From contig UESW01004421.1 in NCBI GenBank assembly GCA_900491605.1, forward strand, positions 478,933-542,932: a DNA stretch of 64,000 nt, written 5' to 3'. The first letter of the stretch is position 1, and each line of letters begins with the position of its first letter. Both the position numbers and the translations under genes were made by a program. This document shows positions 1-12,800 of the stretch, piece by piece. Under the pieces are notes generated by a model. The model saw nothing but the letters and a program-made list of their open reading frames with translations. It was not told where the DNA came from and did not search any database. The DNA comes from Calamus simplicifolius. Its lineage: Eukaryota; Streptophyta; Magnoliopsida; Arecales; Arecaceae.

Positions 1-335
1 CCTTGGAGAATGCTGGGGTTCAAAACCCAGGTTGTGGCACTGGCATCCCATAATAATATTTCTCCAAAAGAGGGGAAAATGAGAACACACAGGACTCTTT
101 ATTAAAAGCTATTTAAAATGCCATGTGCATTACTGCACTAGCTCATAAAGAGAATCCCAGCGGGGATGTACACTTCCATGACTAAATAAATTTCAAGTGT
201 TTTAAGATGCTAAACCCTACATACCCATTCAGGCTCTCATGCGCAAATCATTTCAAATGTTTTTGAAATTCTGTATTCAATTATGAATTGCTTTTAACTT
301 TCATTGTGCTGATATGAAATTTGCATGGATCTTAG

Positions 336-502
336 GGACCATTGTGTCAATCACAATCCCTGCCTTATACAATAAATATGAAGAGCGTGTGGATAGGTAC
401 GCTGGGTTGGTACGCCAGAAATTTACCAAGCACTACAGGGTGGTGGATGAAAATGTGATACGTAGACTGCCGAGACGCTTTTCCAAGAATAAAGACGCAT
501 AA
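336..502 (+). CDS. Reticulon-like protein (RTNLB), last exon only
   Basis: Terminal coding exon of a plant reticulon-like protein, an ER-membrane protein that shapes tubular endoplasmic reticulum. The frame reads TIVSITIPALYNKYEERVDR, then a basic tail ending in SKNKDA and the TAA at 500-502. The 'P-LY-KY---VD' stretch followed by a short cytosolic tail is the usual C-terminal end of the reticulon homology domain. The start is set at the AG acceptor at 334-335 (ctta|g, then ggaccattg). The open frame runs upstream to an ATG at 314, but that ATG lies in the intron and is not the true start. Bases 1-335 look like intron, with no second reticulon exon visible, so the rest of the gene lies left of the window. 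The family call is confident; the exact paralogue cannot be told. Confidence 0.85.
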
Positions 503-1320
503 ATTCGCAGAAAGGAAAGATTGTTTTGAGAGTAGAATTTGTTGCTTAACTACTGAACTAAGTTGTTGGAAGATGGTGTGTATTATGCTACGTAAATTAC
601 GCTAGATTGCAGGAAGTGGGGACAGCCAAGTGAATGAGGCTGTGAGTTTTGTTCAGGGGTTATCTTGATGGTCACAATTTTATGAGCAGTGAAGTTCTCA
701 GAGATTGATAAGGGAACAAACAGAGGAGTGATGTCTTTGCATCATAAGCGGGAAAGCCACACAAATGCATTGTCAGAGATAATTGGTCGATGAGCCCTTT
801 CTGAATTAATATACGCCCTTTTGCTTATGCTTTGATTTAATGAGAAAAAGGCAAAGGAAAAAGTGCGCCTGTGAATCTTCTGTATATTTTATGCATCTGA
901 TTTATGATATCATTCAGCGATTGCCCTTTTAGTTTCAGAATACAGAAAGATATGCCACTATCAGATTCAAGCCTAAAGAGTAACCGTAAACTCCTTGTAG
1001 CGCATGGGATATATGGATTGGCAACAATCAAACCAAATCTTGTCGGTTATCAGCTTGCAAATTTTCTTTCCAGGAACTCACAGGGACAGCAGTGAGACAT
1101 TGCGGTTCATGCATCTGTGACGCTCATATTGTAGAAACCAAATGCTAGGAAAATATTCAAAAAATATTCAACACACCCTCCGCATTCAATCTGGATGATG
1201 GTTTATTGATAATGTACTTCCCATGGGAATAGAGGTTGGTTTGAGGTTGGTATCAAGCTTCCCGGAGCCTGTAAGAAACAATTTTTGAAAAAAAAAAAAT
1301 ATTACTCTACCAACAAATAC
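503..1320. other. Reticulon 3' UTR and spacer
   Basis: No coding exon or RNA gene was recognised. The first part is presumably the 3' untranslated region of the reticulon-like gene. The short open frames on both strands (837-1031, 904-1095) have no family signature. A run of A at about 1287-1297 precedes the MITE cluster. Confidence 0.5.
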
Positions 1321-1341
1321 ACTTTCGTAGTGTTTGAATTA

Positions 1342-3265
1342 GGTAGTGTTTGAAATAGGAGATAAGAGGGGATATCTTTTGGATATTTTCTTTTATTTTT
1401 AAAAGTCATAACTATAAGGTAGGGGTGGCAATTTTTGATACAACACAATAACTCGACACGAACACGACACGAATTAAATAGGTTTGGGTTGACTATTTTT
1501 TTGGTACAAACCCGTGTATGACACGATCCGTCAACACAAAATTTAAATGGGTCGTGTTTGGGTTAATGTGTTTTCAATCCGACCAAACATGACACGATCC
1601 GGATACGACACAACACGACACGATTGCCACCCCTAGTGGTTGTAGGGGTGGCAATTTTTGACACGACACGATAACTCGATACGAACACGACACGAATTAA
1701 ATGGGTTTGGGTTGACTATTTTTTGGTACAAACCCGTGTATGACACAACCCGTCAACATGAAATTTAAATGGGTCGTGTTTGGGTTGATGTGTTTTCAAT
1801 CCGACTAAACATGACACGACCCGGATACGACACAACACGACACGATTGCCACCCCTACTATAAGGGATAGCTAAGGGGATATCCCCTTTTATTTTTAAAA
1901 GTCATATCCCCTTTTATTTTTAAAAGTCATAACTATAAGGTAGTGTTTGATAGGAAAAATATTATCCATGAATAAGAGTACGGGATAGAGTTTATCCCCT
2001 GGCTATCCCATTGATCATATCAAATGCAAAAAGGTAAATCCATAGGATAACCTTTTTTTTACTCTTATTTGGAGGGATAACCAGCTATTCCTGCATTCTC
2101 TAGGAAATAAATTGAGGGGATATCACATGGTTAACCATGATTAACCATGGATTATTCCTTTGGTTAACTTTATTCTCTGCTATCCCTTAGGTAGTGTTTG
2201 AAATAGGGAATAAGAGGGGATATCCAAGGGATATCTCCTCTTATTCCCAAAAGCCATAACTATAAGGGATAGCTGGGAATAAAGTTAACCAAAGGAATAA
2301 TCCATGGTTAACCATGGTTAATAATGGGATATCCCCTCAATTTATTCCCTAAGGTAGTGTTTGAAATAGGGGATAAGAGCGGATATCCCCTCTTATTCTC
2401 AAAAGCCATAACTATAAGGAATAGCAAGGAATAAAGTTAACCAAAGGGATAATCCATGGTTAACCTTGGTTAACCATGGGATATCCCCTCAATTTATTCC
2501 TTAGAAAATGCAGGAATAGCTGGTTATCCCTCCAAATAAGACTAAAAAAGGTTATCCTATGGATTAACCTTTTTGCATTTGATATGATCAATGGGATAGC
2601 CAAGGGATATCCCTAGGAATAACCAGGGGATAAACTCTATCCTATACACTTATCCATGGATAATATTTTTCCTATCAAAACGCTACCTTAAAAAATGCAG
2701 GAATAGTTGGTTATCCCTTCAAATAAGAGTAAAAAAAGTTATCATATGAATTTACCTTTTTGCATTTGATATGATCAATGGGATAGCCAAGGGATAAACT
2801 CTATCCCGTACACTTATCCATGGATAATATTTTTTCTATCAAACACTACCTTAGGTAGTGTTTGAAATAAAAAATAAGAGGGGATATCCTTTATCAAACA
2901 CTACATTAGGTAGTCTTTGAAATAGGGGATAAGAGGAGATATCCTGAGGATATCCACTCTTATTCCCAAAAGCCATAACCATAAGGGATAGCTAGAAATA
3001 AAGTTAACCAAAGGGATAATCCATGATTAACCATGGTTAGTCATGAGATATCTCATCAATTTATTCTCTAAAAAATGCAAGAATAGCTGAATAGCTGGTT
3101 ATCCCTTCAAATAAGAGTAAAAAAAAATCATCCTATGGATTTACCTTTTTGCATTTGATATAATCAATGGGATAGCCAAGGGATATTCCTAAGGATAGTC
3201 AAGAACAAACTCTATCCCATACGCTTATCATGGATAATATTTTTTCTATTAAACACTTCCTTAAA
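1342..3265. mobile_element. Cluster of nested or tandem Harbinger-like MITEs
   Basis: At least four related copies of a non-coding element occur back to back. Copies begin with ggtagtgtttgaaatag (near 1342, 2192, 2353, 2855, 2909) and end with the inverse, tatcaaacactacc (near 2687 and 2852). Junctions such as 2840-2875 read ...caaacactacc-tta-ggtagtgtttg..., so a TTA lies between abutting termini. GG...TGTTTG ends and TTA/TAA target duplications are hallmarks of PIF/Harbinger-type MITEs. Internal blocks recur in both orientations (ataagaggggatatcc, gttaaccatggattat, gataatatttttcctatc), so copies have inserted in and next to each other. No transposase is present. Confidence 0.7.
1420..1857. 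mobile_element. hAT-like non-autonomous element, head-to-tail dimer
   Basis: Two direct copies, 1420-1635 and 1643-1857, are separated by 7 bp (gtggttg). Each starts taggggtggcaattttt and ends attgccaccccta, giving about 12-bp terminal inverted repeats. The interior is rich in repeated cacgacac/gacacgaa motifs. The pair is flanked by a perfect 8-bp direct repeat, CTATAAGG (1412-1419 and 1858-1865). An 8-bp duplication with TAGGGGTGGCA ends is typical of the hAT superfamily. The target is the interior of one of the surrounding MITEs, whose empty form (actataagggatagc) is visible near 2260. No transposase frame. Confidence 0.8.
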
Positions 3266-3818
3266 ATATGTGCCCTACCCTTTATCCAAATTTTCGGTAC
3301 CGTCCGATGCACAAGGAAAGCACATTAATGAATCCAGGTGGAGTACAGAATGGAACCGTATTTCCAAGTCTCTAGAAACTTTGTATTTGTTTTGGTTCTT
3401 CAACTCCAAAATCATGATGGTGTCTCTGAAGGTTAATTAAACCACAATACTCCGTATTACTTGGTTAAAGACAAAACCTTCAACGGCTTTGCTGTTCACA
3501 CATAACTATTGTAGTCTCTCGTCCGGTAGTCCAAGACTAAAGCAGCTGGTGGGAGATTCCTCAGAGCAAGGATCTACGGAACACAACAATTACAGGATCC
3601 TTTTCCATTCCCAGTAGCTTTTACTTCAACATGTGCAGTACCGAGTAATCCATGTAGTCAAATAAAAAGATAACAGTTTTCTAAATAAAGAAGAGATATA
3701 ACAGATCATATCGTTGCTCATGGTTTAACCTCAAGTTTACTGTTGCTTTAGATCTTGTGTCTTCAATGTTTACAAGCGGGAGTTAAGTCATGGAGAAGTG
3801 GTTCTTGCACGCAAACCC

Positions 3819-6800
3819 CTAGAGCAGTTCACGAGCACTCTCGAGCCAAACCTTGTAAAGATCATCTGAAAAAAACGAAATGCACCTGCAGACAAATGAT
3901 GTAAAGCATGTTCACATTCAACCAGCTGCATTTATGTATTGAGTATCAATTATGAGGACTAACAAGTGGTATCATTTCAATGCACCTCATTTGACAGGAA
4001 CGCGAATATGTTAAGGTAGCTTTTGATTTGCGATAATATAATATTATTAGAAATCTTACACTTACTAATCAGATTATCTAGAATACAAAATTATTGTTTG
4101 GTTTGCCTTAGTAATATTAGTTCAAATTCCAAAAATGCAAATCTCTTTTGTTATAAATCTCGTTGTTTTCTAAATGGATGTCTTTTTTTTCCACTAGATA
4201 TTTCATATTCTAGTAAAAAGCAAGGATTCTTAGTAAAATAATTTTAAAAATATTATATTTTATATAGTATAAATATTTAATATGAATAATATATATATTA
4301 TTTAATAATCTATTTAAAATTATTTATATTATGTTTAAATTTAATAATACAAATATTATTTTTATATTATATTATATATATTTGATATTAAATATAAATA
4401 TAATATTAAATATTTAAATATTATCAAGCGTATATCAAATATAATCAGATTAAACATTATTAAATATATACATGTAGCGTAATTTAAGATTACCAGACTT
4501 TGGTAATCTTAGACCCCCTTTGTAAATGAGAATCAAATTATCATGATTTATGATAATATTACATTATCGAAAATCAAATATTATCATCTACATTATCTTA
4601 TCTAATTACCAAACATGGTAATCTCTATGATAATCCGAGATTACCAAGATAAATTATCACCAACCAAATGCCTCCTAAAATCAATATCAATTGACCCTTT
4701 TTCATCAAAACAAGTTCGAGAATGGAGAAAACAAAAACTCAGTCAACAGAAGGAACAAAAATAAGAAAAGCACATAAAAGAACGAGCAAAGTTTTACAGC
4801 CAGCGGCAAGATCTAGTTCAATATTTTCACGATTTGTCAACTTTAATACCGTTTCTGGTCATGTCAGACAGCAACAATACATCACCTAAAACAGTCAAGA
4901 GGCAAGAAGGCAGCATCAATTCCTCATTCATCCAACATAATTGTATGGTAGATCACTTGCCCAAGCATCAATAAGCTGGTCTTCCAAACTAGCTTCATTC
5001 ATGAGCAGCTAGCAAGCAGGAAGTCTCTTTTTATCAACGCTAGGAAATATTAACAGAAAGCTGGTATATTATACCAACTTTTTATTGCCGACAATAATCA
5101 TGGTTCAGGTTCTCTCACTTACCATACTTCTACCTGTTGATCACTTCCTATTATTATACCCTAGCTTGAGTTTACTGAGTTCAAACAAGCATTCTGTCCT
5201 TGAGAAATTTAAAACATTTTTCATAAACATTTAAACTTGAGCTTAGGTGATATTGTCATATTCTGGTGCATAAACCTTAATAGAAAGATAACCCCTCCTG
5301 GACAATAGAAAGATAATCAACAGAGGAAACATAATCCTTCCTGCTCCTTGTAGTGTCTCCGGGTTCCTCCTAGTCAAGTTTAGTAATAAGACCAGGGTTG
5401 GAATATCATCTACTCTTTCAAGCGTCATGATCCTTCTCACAACTTCTAGAGCCATCATGCATAAGAGAAATCTCCTCTCGATACTCTCTATGATTGCAAC
5501 TTCATTGTAACTTCTAAATCCTTCATCATTGTCACTAAGGTTTTACTCTTCTCATTTTAGATTTTCCAACCCAAATTAAAGCATCTAACTTGTTTAGCTT
5601 ACGCTCCTCACAATTGATCGAATCCAATTAATCGTTAATAATTGTCCTCCATTCCTGATATCCCTATACATAAAGGCCATCCAATCATGTTTGTTCGAAG
5701 GTGGGTGTTTATTCACGTTTGAGATAGTTAATAATCTTAAGGGAAAAAATGATCTAAGAGCTTCAACATTTGCAGCTCTATTTTAGCTATGGCAGCCCTG
5801 GCTGGTCAATCATGATCAGAGTGCACAATGGTAAATTATATGATCAGAACACAAAGTTAAGGACAAGCCTATTGACACTAGTGTTATCTTTGGCCATCCG
5901 ATCAGTCATCACAAAAATGCAACTCTATACCACTATATGGAAAACTGAGCAGCTCAAACATTGTGCAATCTGTGGAGTACTCAGCAATAGTTCAGCCATC
6001 CAGAAATCAAAACCATGCACACACATGCAAAAGATAAATACCAACATGAAAAATTATTTCTCATTAATAGACAATATTGGAATAAAATGGTTTGATAAAA
6101 AAATGAAGGTGAAAATAAACTCCCATATTTCAGATGCTTTGAATATGTTCAGTTGCACGTAGATGCATATCAGGAAAATGAGTAATGTGGATAGGAGTTT
6201 CTCATAATTCTTGTCTTTCTCTCAGCTTTTGATATGGACTTTATTTTTGACTTTTTATCAGCCATCAAGACTCAAAGTTCATACAAGAGAACTATAGCCT
6301 ATAAAAATGTCACAAAGTTACTGTGGTGAGAATAGCAGCAATAATAATGCCAATGGAACATCTTGAAGTTGCAATGGAGGTGCCCATACTGACAAGGATG
6401 GATGCTGACCGAATCTTATATGACAATAGTAGAAAGGTGGCTTTAGGTAGCAAATGGAGATCATGGTGCAAACTCAAATAGAAGGAAACAGAGAGGTCCA
6501 CATTGGTGGTAGCAAGGTAACTATTGTGGTGTTATAAAGTTCATGGTTCATGCTAGTAACTATTCAATAAATCTGAACAGGAAGGCTCAGTTTTTTTTTT
6601 TTTTTTCTTTTAGTTATGATCAAACAAAATAAAGGATGCACACTTAGGATCTCGATGACATTGTTTATGAAATCTATGAATGTTTTTCTTTTAAAGATTT
6701 GATGTCTATTTATTCGTAGTTGAATTTAGGAATTGTATTTATGGGTTGTCTCAATTCTGCTAATGAATTATGAGATGTACTCACCTCTATTAAAGTATGA

Positions 6801-9800
6801 ATGTATACATCAGACCCTAGGTCATTGCTTGGAAGATTATTCTTTCTGGTTATGTAGTGAAAATAATCACCGATGATCTTTGGAAATATGGATGTCAAAA
6901 TGACTATTGGAGATGAAAATAAATTCCCTTTTTTCTTAGAAAAAACAGGTGATGCTGTATTGCAAAAAGGTTACAAAATATGTTACCTCTTTGAATTCAT
7001 CTGAGAACTCTCTTGCTGTAGATATAGCTATTATGGAAGCTTCTTTGTAAGGATATCTGCAAAAAAGATATGCTATAGGAAATGAAGCCACAGAGTTGAA
7101 AGAAATGAAAATATGATCTTAGAAATGATCAATCATAATCGCTAAAGCAATATATGAAGCTCAGTCATTATATACCCATAAACACCGCAAGATATGGCTG
7201 GAAAAGCAATATACTGAATATTGTTCTCTTTAGCAAGCCTCAAGCTGTTTCTGCAGTCAGAAAAACGAGTCAAAGTTCTTAGAACTGTATTACAATGTAC
7301 TGTTTGCAAACATGTTAAACAAACCTCATACTATCTCATGTTTGGACCAAAGAGAAGATGATTTGGGAGGAGGGAGGTGGCCGTTGGTGTTTTGGGCTTT
7401 ACCTATACGCATTCCCCAAGGAAACCTCAGGCTGCTTATCAACATCATAATAGGGCCAACAGTGTGGATTACATGAGATACAGGCAGCTGAAAAGCTCTG
7501 CACAACTTCAATGACTTAATAAACAAACTGTTCTTTGCGATAAGTGCCTATAAAGGATTAGAATGCCACAATAAAATAATTAAAGTCTAACTAGAGATGC
7601 TTACGGAGTTATCCTTGCTTCTCCAGTGGGACAGCGAACTCCAGGCCGGACCTCTGGAACTTTTGAACATGCTTGTCGGAGTTCTGGGCCAGCAGCTCTA
7701 TGTATGGCTGAGACAGGGGGTTTCAAGCTCAGAAAAAATAACTTAATAATGTTTAAAAAGAGAAAATTCTGATCAGTTACCTCCATCAACACCACCTCCT
7801 CCAAGCATTCGCTCATTAGCTGCATTTACCTGCAAAAGAAATTCCATTACCATCTGGTCATAGTAACTTGCTCAAAAGAAGGCGAGAGGGAATAAATGTG
7901 AAATTAGGTAAGTAAATGCTAATGTCATTTCCACCACGAAGTGAAGGGGAATCATTTAGGGGTGTTTGGTAACTCAAAATGGAATCACCACGGTGATCTT
8001 AGATCACTGGTGATGCTTATGCCAAGATAATCTTGTTGACGCCAAGTCACCTTCCTTGAACGCCGAAAAAACGGAGATCTCCCTCGCCGGGCTCTTGCAA
8101 GAAAAGTCCCCGGAGACCGGATGCTCCGGTGAGGACCTCCGACGCTCAAGTCAGTCACTCGGGCACAGACAAGAGTTAACTAGCAGATATGAGTTAGAGA
8201 GCTAGAGCTCAAGATCTTTCCCTCTTTGCATGTGTTAGCTTTTATACCTGTCCGACGATCTCTCTTTTTCCGGTTCCAGAAGATTGCTGACTTCGAGGTG
8301 CTTTTGTCCATTAATGGATGAAAAGCAAGGCTGACAGCGATGGGTCGCAACCACCTGTCAGAGGTGTCCCTCCTCACCTGCCACCTGCCGAGTGCGGCGC
8401 TGCGAGTGGCGGGCGGATTGGTTGCGTCTGGTGTGCGCCGTTACGGGGTAAGGCCACGCGCTGTTGTAGACGAGTGGTGGGTCACGTGGCCGCTGCAGGC
8501 AGTTGGAGGGCCACGTGGGCGTGTCAGGTGGCTCGAGGCAGCGGGTTGCCAGTCCCAGTGGCCAGACCGAGACGGAGGCTCGAGACCAAGGCCGAGGCTG
8601 ACGCTCGAGGCCGAGGCCGACGCCTGAGGCTAAGGCTGAAGCTCGAGGCCGAGGCTGACGCTCGAGGCCGAGGCTGACGCTCGAGGCCGAAGCCGAGACT
8701 GAAGCTCGAGGCCAAGGCTGACGCTTGAGGCCGAGGCCGAGGCCGGCGCTCGAGGCCGAGGGAGCCTCGGAGGTCATTATGGCGCAAGTCATTCTGCCCG
8801 AGTTCCAGGAGGAGCTCAGGCACTTAGGGGCGACCCGGTTCTTCAGGGAGGCCTTCTCAGCACTCGTTCGGGTAAGTGGCTTTTTACCCTTAGCTTCAAA
8901 TATCCCATGGTTTGGATGACTGACCTTCCTTTCGGATGCAGGTGACGAATTCCTTAGGAGCCACCCGGGAGGTGCTCGACGAATGGGAGGCCACCATCTG
9001 CCAGACCCGCCGAGATGTCGAGGAGGCCCAGGCCCGAGCCGAGACGGCAGAGAGGGCCCTCGAGGAGGCAGAAAGGGCTTTGGAGGCGGCAAGGACTAAT
9101 CATGCTGCCGAGGCGAGGGAGGCCGCCAACCGAGCGAAGGCCGAAGCCAACCGGCTTCGGGCGGCACTTAGCCAACTCTGCGAGGCCGAGAGCGCCATTG
9201 AGGCCCGGGACCTCCATATAGCCGAGTTAGGCTCGGCCATCCAGGCGGCCGAGGCCAGGGCCACGCGCGCCGAAGAGGCCGAGAGGGGGGCGATCTCCCT
9301 GTCGGAGGAGGAGGCGCGAGCCCGGGAAGCAGAGGCTACCGCCGAGGCCTGGGTCGTAGCGGCGGTAGAAGAATTCAAGGAGTCAGACCGCTTCGCCGAT
9401 GAGCTAGCTGAGGCCAATGCAGACGCCTATCTTCAGGGGTTCCACGATGCCAGGAAGAAGGTGGCCCGAGTCCTGGACCTCCCTCTGGCTATGGATATAG
9501 AGCCGGACCAAGGGTCCGAGGGGGGCCCCTCCAATGACGAGCCCGCGATAGGCCTTTGACCTTGTACTATTTTTCTTTTTGTTTTTGTATTAAGTCCGAC
9601 CCAGTCGGCATTTTGTAAACACTTCATCATTAATAAAATTGTTTTTTGGCCAATTCCAACATATTGCATTTGAGTCCTCGGGCCGCCGGCGTAGGACCCC
9701 TTGGGGCTTCGTCGGCGCCGAGGGCAGCTTTTACTCATCCGCGAGCAATCTTTAGTTATATAAGGTCGAACCCCCGGAAGGGCCAAGGCCTGGATAGGGA

Positions 9801-12800
9801 CCGTGTCGGTCTCGTGCCACCAGGCATCGAGGGGATAGCGATCTGGTGCTGATGGTCAACTCTATTCCCTAGGAACATCAGCCTTCGGATACCGAGAAGG
9901 ACTCGGGCCTTTGAGGACCGATGGAACATCGGCCTTGGGACGCCGAGGGGAACCCGGACTTCTGGGGACCGATGGAACATCGGCCTTGGGACGCTGAGGG
10001 GAACTCAAGCTTTTGGGAGCCGATGGTACACCGGTCTTCGGTGCCAATGGTACATTGGACTTTCTGTGTCGAGCTGGCCTCGGGCTTTTGGGAGCCGATG
10101 GTACACCGGTCTTCAGTGCCAATGGTACATTGGACTTTCTGTGTCGAGCTCCTCGGGCTTTTGGGAGCCGATGGTACACCGATCTTCGGTGCTAATGGTA
10201 CATTGGACTTTCTGTGCCGAGCTGGCCTCGGGCTTTTGGGAGCCGGTGGTACACCGGTCTTCGGTGCCGATGGGACATTGGACTTTCTGTGCCGAACTGG
10301 CCTCGGGCTTTTGGGAGCCGATGGTACACTGATCTTTGGTGCCGATGGTACATTGGACTTTCTGTGCCGAGCTGACCTCGGGCTTTTGGGAGCCGGTGGT
10401 ACACCGGTCTTTGGTGCCAATGGTACATTGAACTTTCTATGCCGAGCTGGCCTCGGACTTTTAGAAGCCGGTGGTACACTAATCTTCGGTGCCAATGGTA
10501 CATTAGACTTTCTGTGCCGAGCTGGCCTCGGACTTTTGGAAGCCGGTGGTACACCGATCTTCGGTGCCAATGGTACATTAGACTTTCTGTGCCAAGCTGG
10601 CCTCGAGCTTTTTACTGAAAAACTGGGGTACTTGAACTCACGTTTATTAATATCAAATACGGGGCGAAAACCCAGAAGAATGTAATCATGAAATTTAATG
10701 TAAAAAAAGAGGGTACACTACTAATAATACCGACGTAGGTTGTCAGCGTTCCACGTTCGCGATCTTGTACGCTCCGTGGTAGAGTGCCTCAGTGACTCGG
10801 TAAGGTCCTTCCCAGTTCGGCCCTAACTTGCCTCCTTCCGTCGGTTTTGAGAATTCAGCTCGCCGAAGGACTAAGTCCCCCGGCAAAAAGGTCTTGGGGC
10901 GAACGCGAGCGTTGTAATACCTAGCCGCTCGCTGTCGGTAAGCTGCCATCCGAAGTCGCGCTGGGTCCCGCACCTCCACCAGGTCTAGGCTGGCCCGCAA
11001 CTGGTTCGTGTTGTCCTCCTCTCTGTATGCCTCCACCCTGAGGCTCGAAGAGCCGATCTCTACCGGAATGACGGTTTCAGATCCAAAGATGAGGCTAAAG
11101 GGAGTCTCTCCAGTGGGGGCTCGCGGCGTGGTGTGGTAGGCCCACAGCACACTCAGGAGCTCCTCCATCCATCGCCCTTTGCAGTCATCCAGCCGAGCTC
11201 TTAATCCTTGGAGAATAATGCGGTTGGTCACCTCGGCTGCTCCATTGGTCTGAGGATGCCCTATGGAGGTGAACCACTGATGGATGCCCAGCTCGGTACA
11301 AAAATCCTCGGAAGGGCACGTTGTCGAACTGCCAGCCATTGTCGATGACCAAGGTATGTGGTAGCCCGAATCGGCATATTATGGACTTCCAGAAGAAGGA
11401 CCTCACCTTGCCCTCGATGATCTTGGCGAGTGCCTCGGCCTCGATCCATTCGGTGAAGTGGTCAACGGCCACTAATAGGAACTTGCACTGATCGGAGGCT
11501 GAAGGGAACGGCCCCAAGATGTCCATACCCCACTGGGCGAAGGGCCAAGGTGCCGCCAGTGGGGTCAGCTGAGACGTCGACTGCCACTGGATGTTGGCAT
11601 GGCGCTGGTAGCTATCGCACTTCTTGATGAGCTCGGCCGCGTCCTCCCTCATGGTCAGCCAGTAGTACCCTTGCCGCAGAGCCTTGTACGCCAGGGCTCT
11701 GTCCCCCAGATGACTCCTGCAGATGCCCTCGTGGATTTCTCGCAAGATGTAATCTGCTTCCGCAGGGCTGACGCACTTGAGGATCGGGTACGAGAATGAC
11801 CTTCGATAGAGCTTCCCGTCCATTAGCAAGAACTTCGGGACCCGCCGCCTGAGTAGTCTTGCCTCGATCGGGTCTTCAGGAAGGGCGCCATCGGTTAAGT
11901 ACCTCATATAGGCGTCCATCCAAGAGGGCTCATGCTCGATCGGCAGAGCCCCCTCCATTGCTTCAATGCTCGGGACTTGCAGGTGCTCCACGTACGTCCT
12001 TCCCAAGGTCCCGTCGGCCGAAGTGGCCAAGCGAGGCAGCGCATCAGCACTGGCATTCTCCGCCCGAGGAATATAGCTGACGCGGAAGTAAAAGAACTGG
12101 GAGGCCTGGGATTGCACCTAACTCAGGTACCGGGACATAGTTAGATCTCTGGCCTCGTACTCCCCAGCAACCTGCCCAGAGATAAGCTGAGAGTCCGTGA
12201 AGGCCCTCAGACGCCCTGCACCAAGCTCCTTGGCTAGCTTCATCCCCGCCAGCAAGGTTTCGTACTCCGCTTAGTTATTGGTGGCTGGGAAAAGGAATCG
12301 GAGGGCATACTCCACAACCTCCCCTTCAGGGCTTGCAAGGATGAGTCCAGCTCCACTTTCTTGAGAATTCAATACTCCGTCCATATGGAGGATCCAGGCC
12401 TCCTCTCCCGCCTCAGCCGTGGGAGACTCCACACGCGCTTTCGAGCATGGCTCCTCCGGATGCTTCTCGACCAGGTACATTCGACCAAAAAGTCGACTAA
12501 CACCTAGGACTTCATCGCAGATCTCGGTCAAATGGACAAGTCGAACTCTCCCAGTTTGATGGCCCACTTGGCCAACCGACCAAAGGTGTCAGGACGAGAC
12601 AAGATGGTCCGGAGGGGTTGGTCCGTAAGCACCACGATCGGATGAGCTTGGAAGTAAGGTCGAAAGCGCTGGGCGAAGACAATCAAGGAAAATATAATCT
12701 TCTCGGTCCGAGATTACTTGGTCTCGGCGTCATAGAGTACCTTGCTGGTGTAGTAGACTAGCTTCTGCGCCCCGTCGGCATCCATGCGGACAAGCACGAA

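Noticed and set aside
10..60. B-box-like ggggttcaaaaccc near the window start
   Set aside because: No A box or tRNA fold; probably intron of the reticulon-like gene.
5770..6162. 130-aa + strand frame
   Set aside because: Lies within an intron of the macro-domain gene on the other strand and has no family match I can name.
8358..9092. 244-aa frame on the - strand, Pro/Arg/Ser-rich
   Set aside because: Shadow of the GC-rich LTR minisatellite and of the + strand antisense gene; composition follows the repeat.
9862..10685. Several overlapping long ORFs on both strands (up to 254 aa)
   Set aside because: They are produced by the 75-bp and 51-bp tandem repeats, whose lengths are multiples of three; no domain and no start logic.
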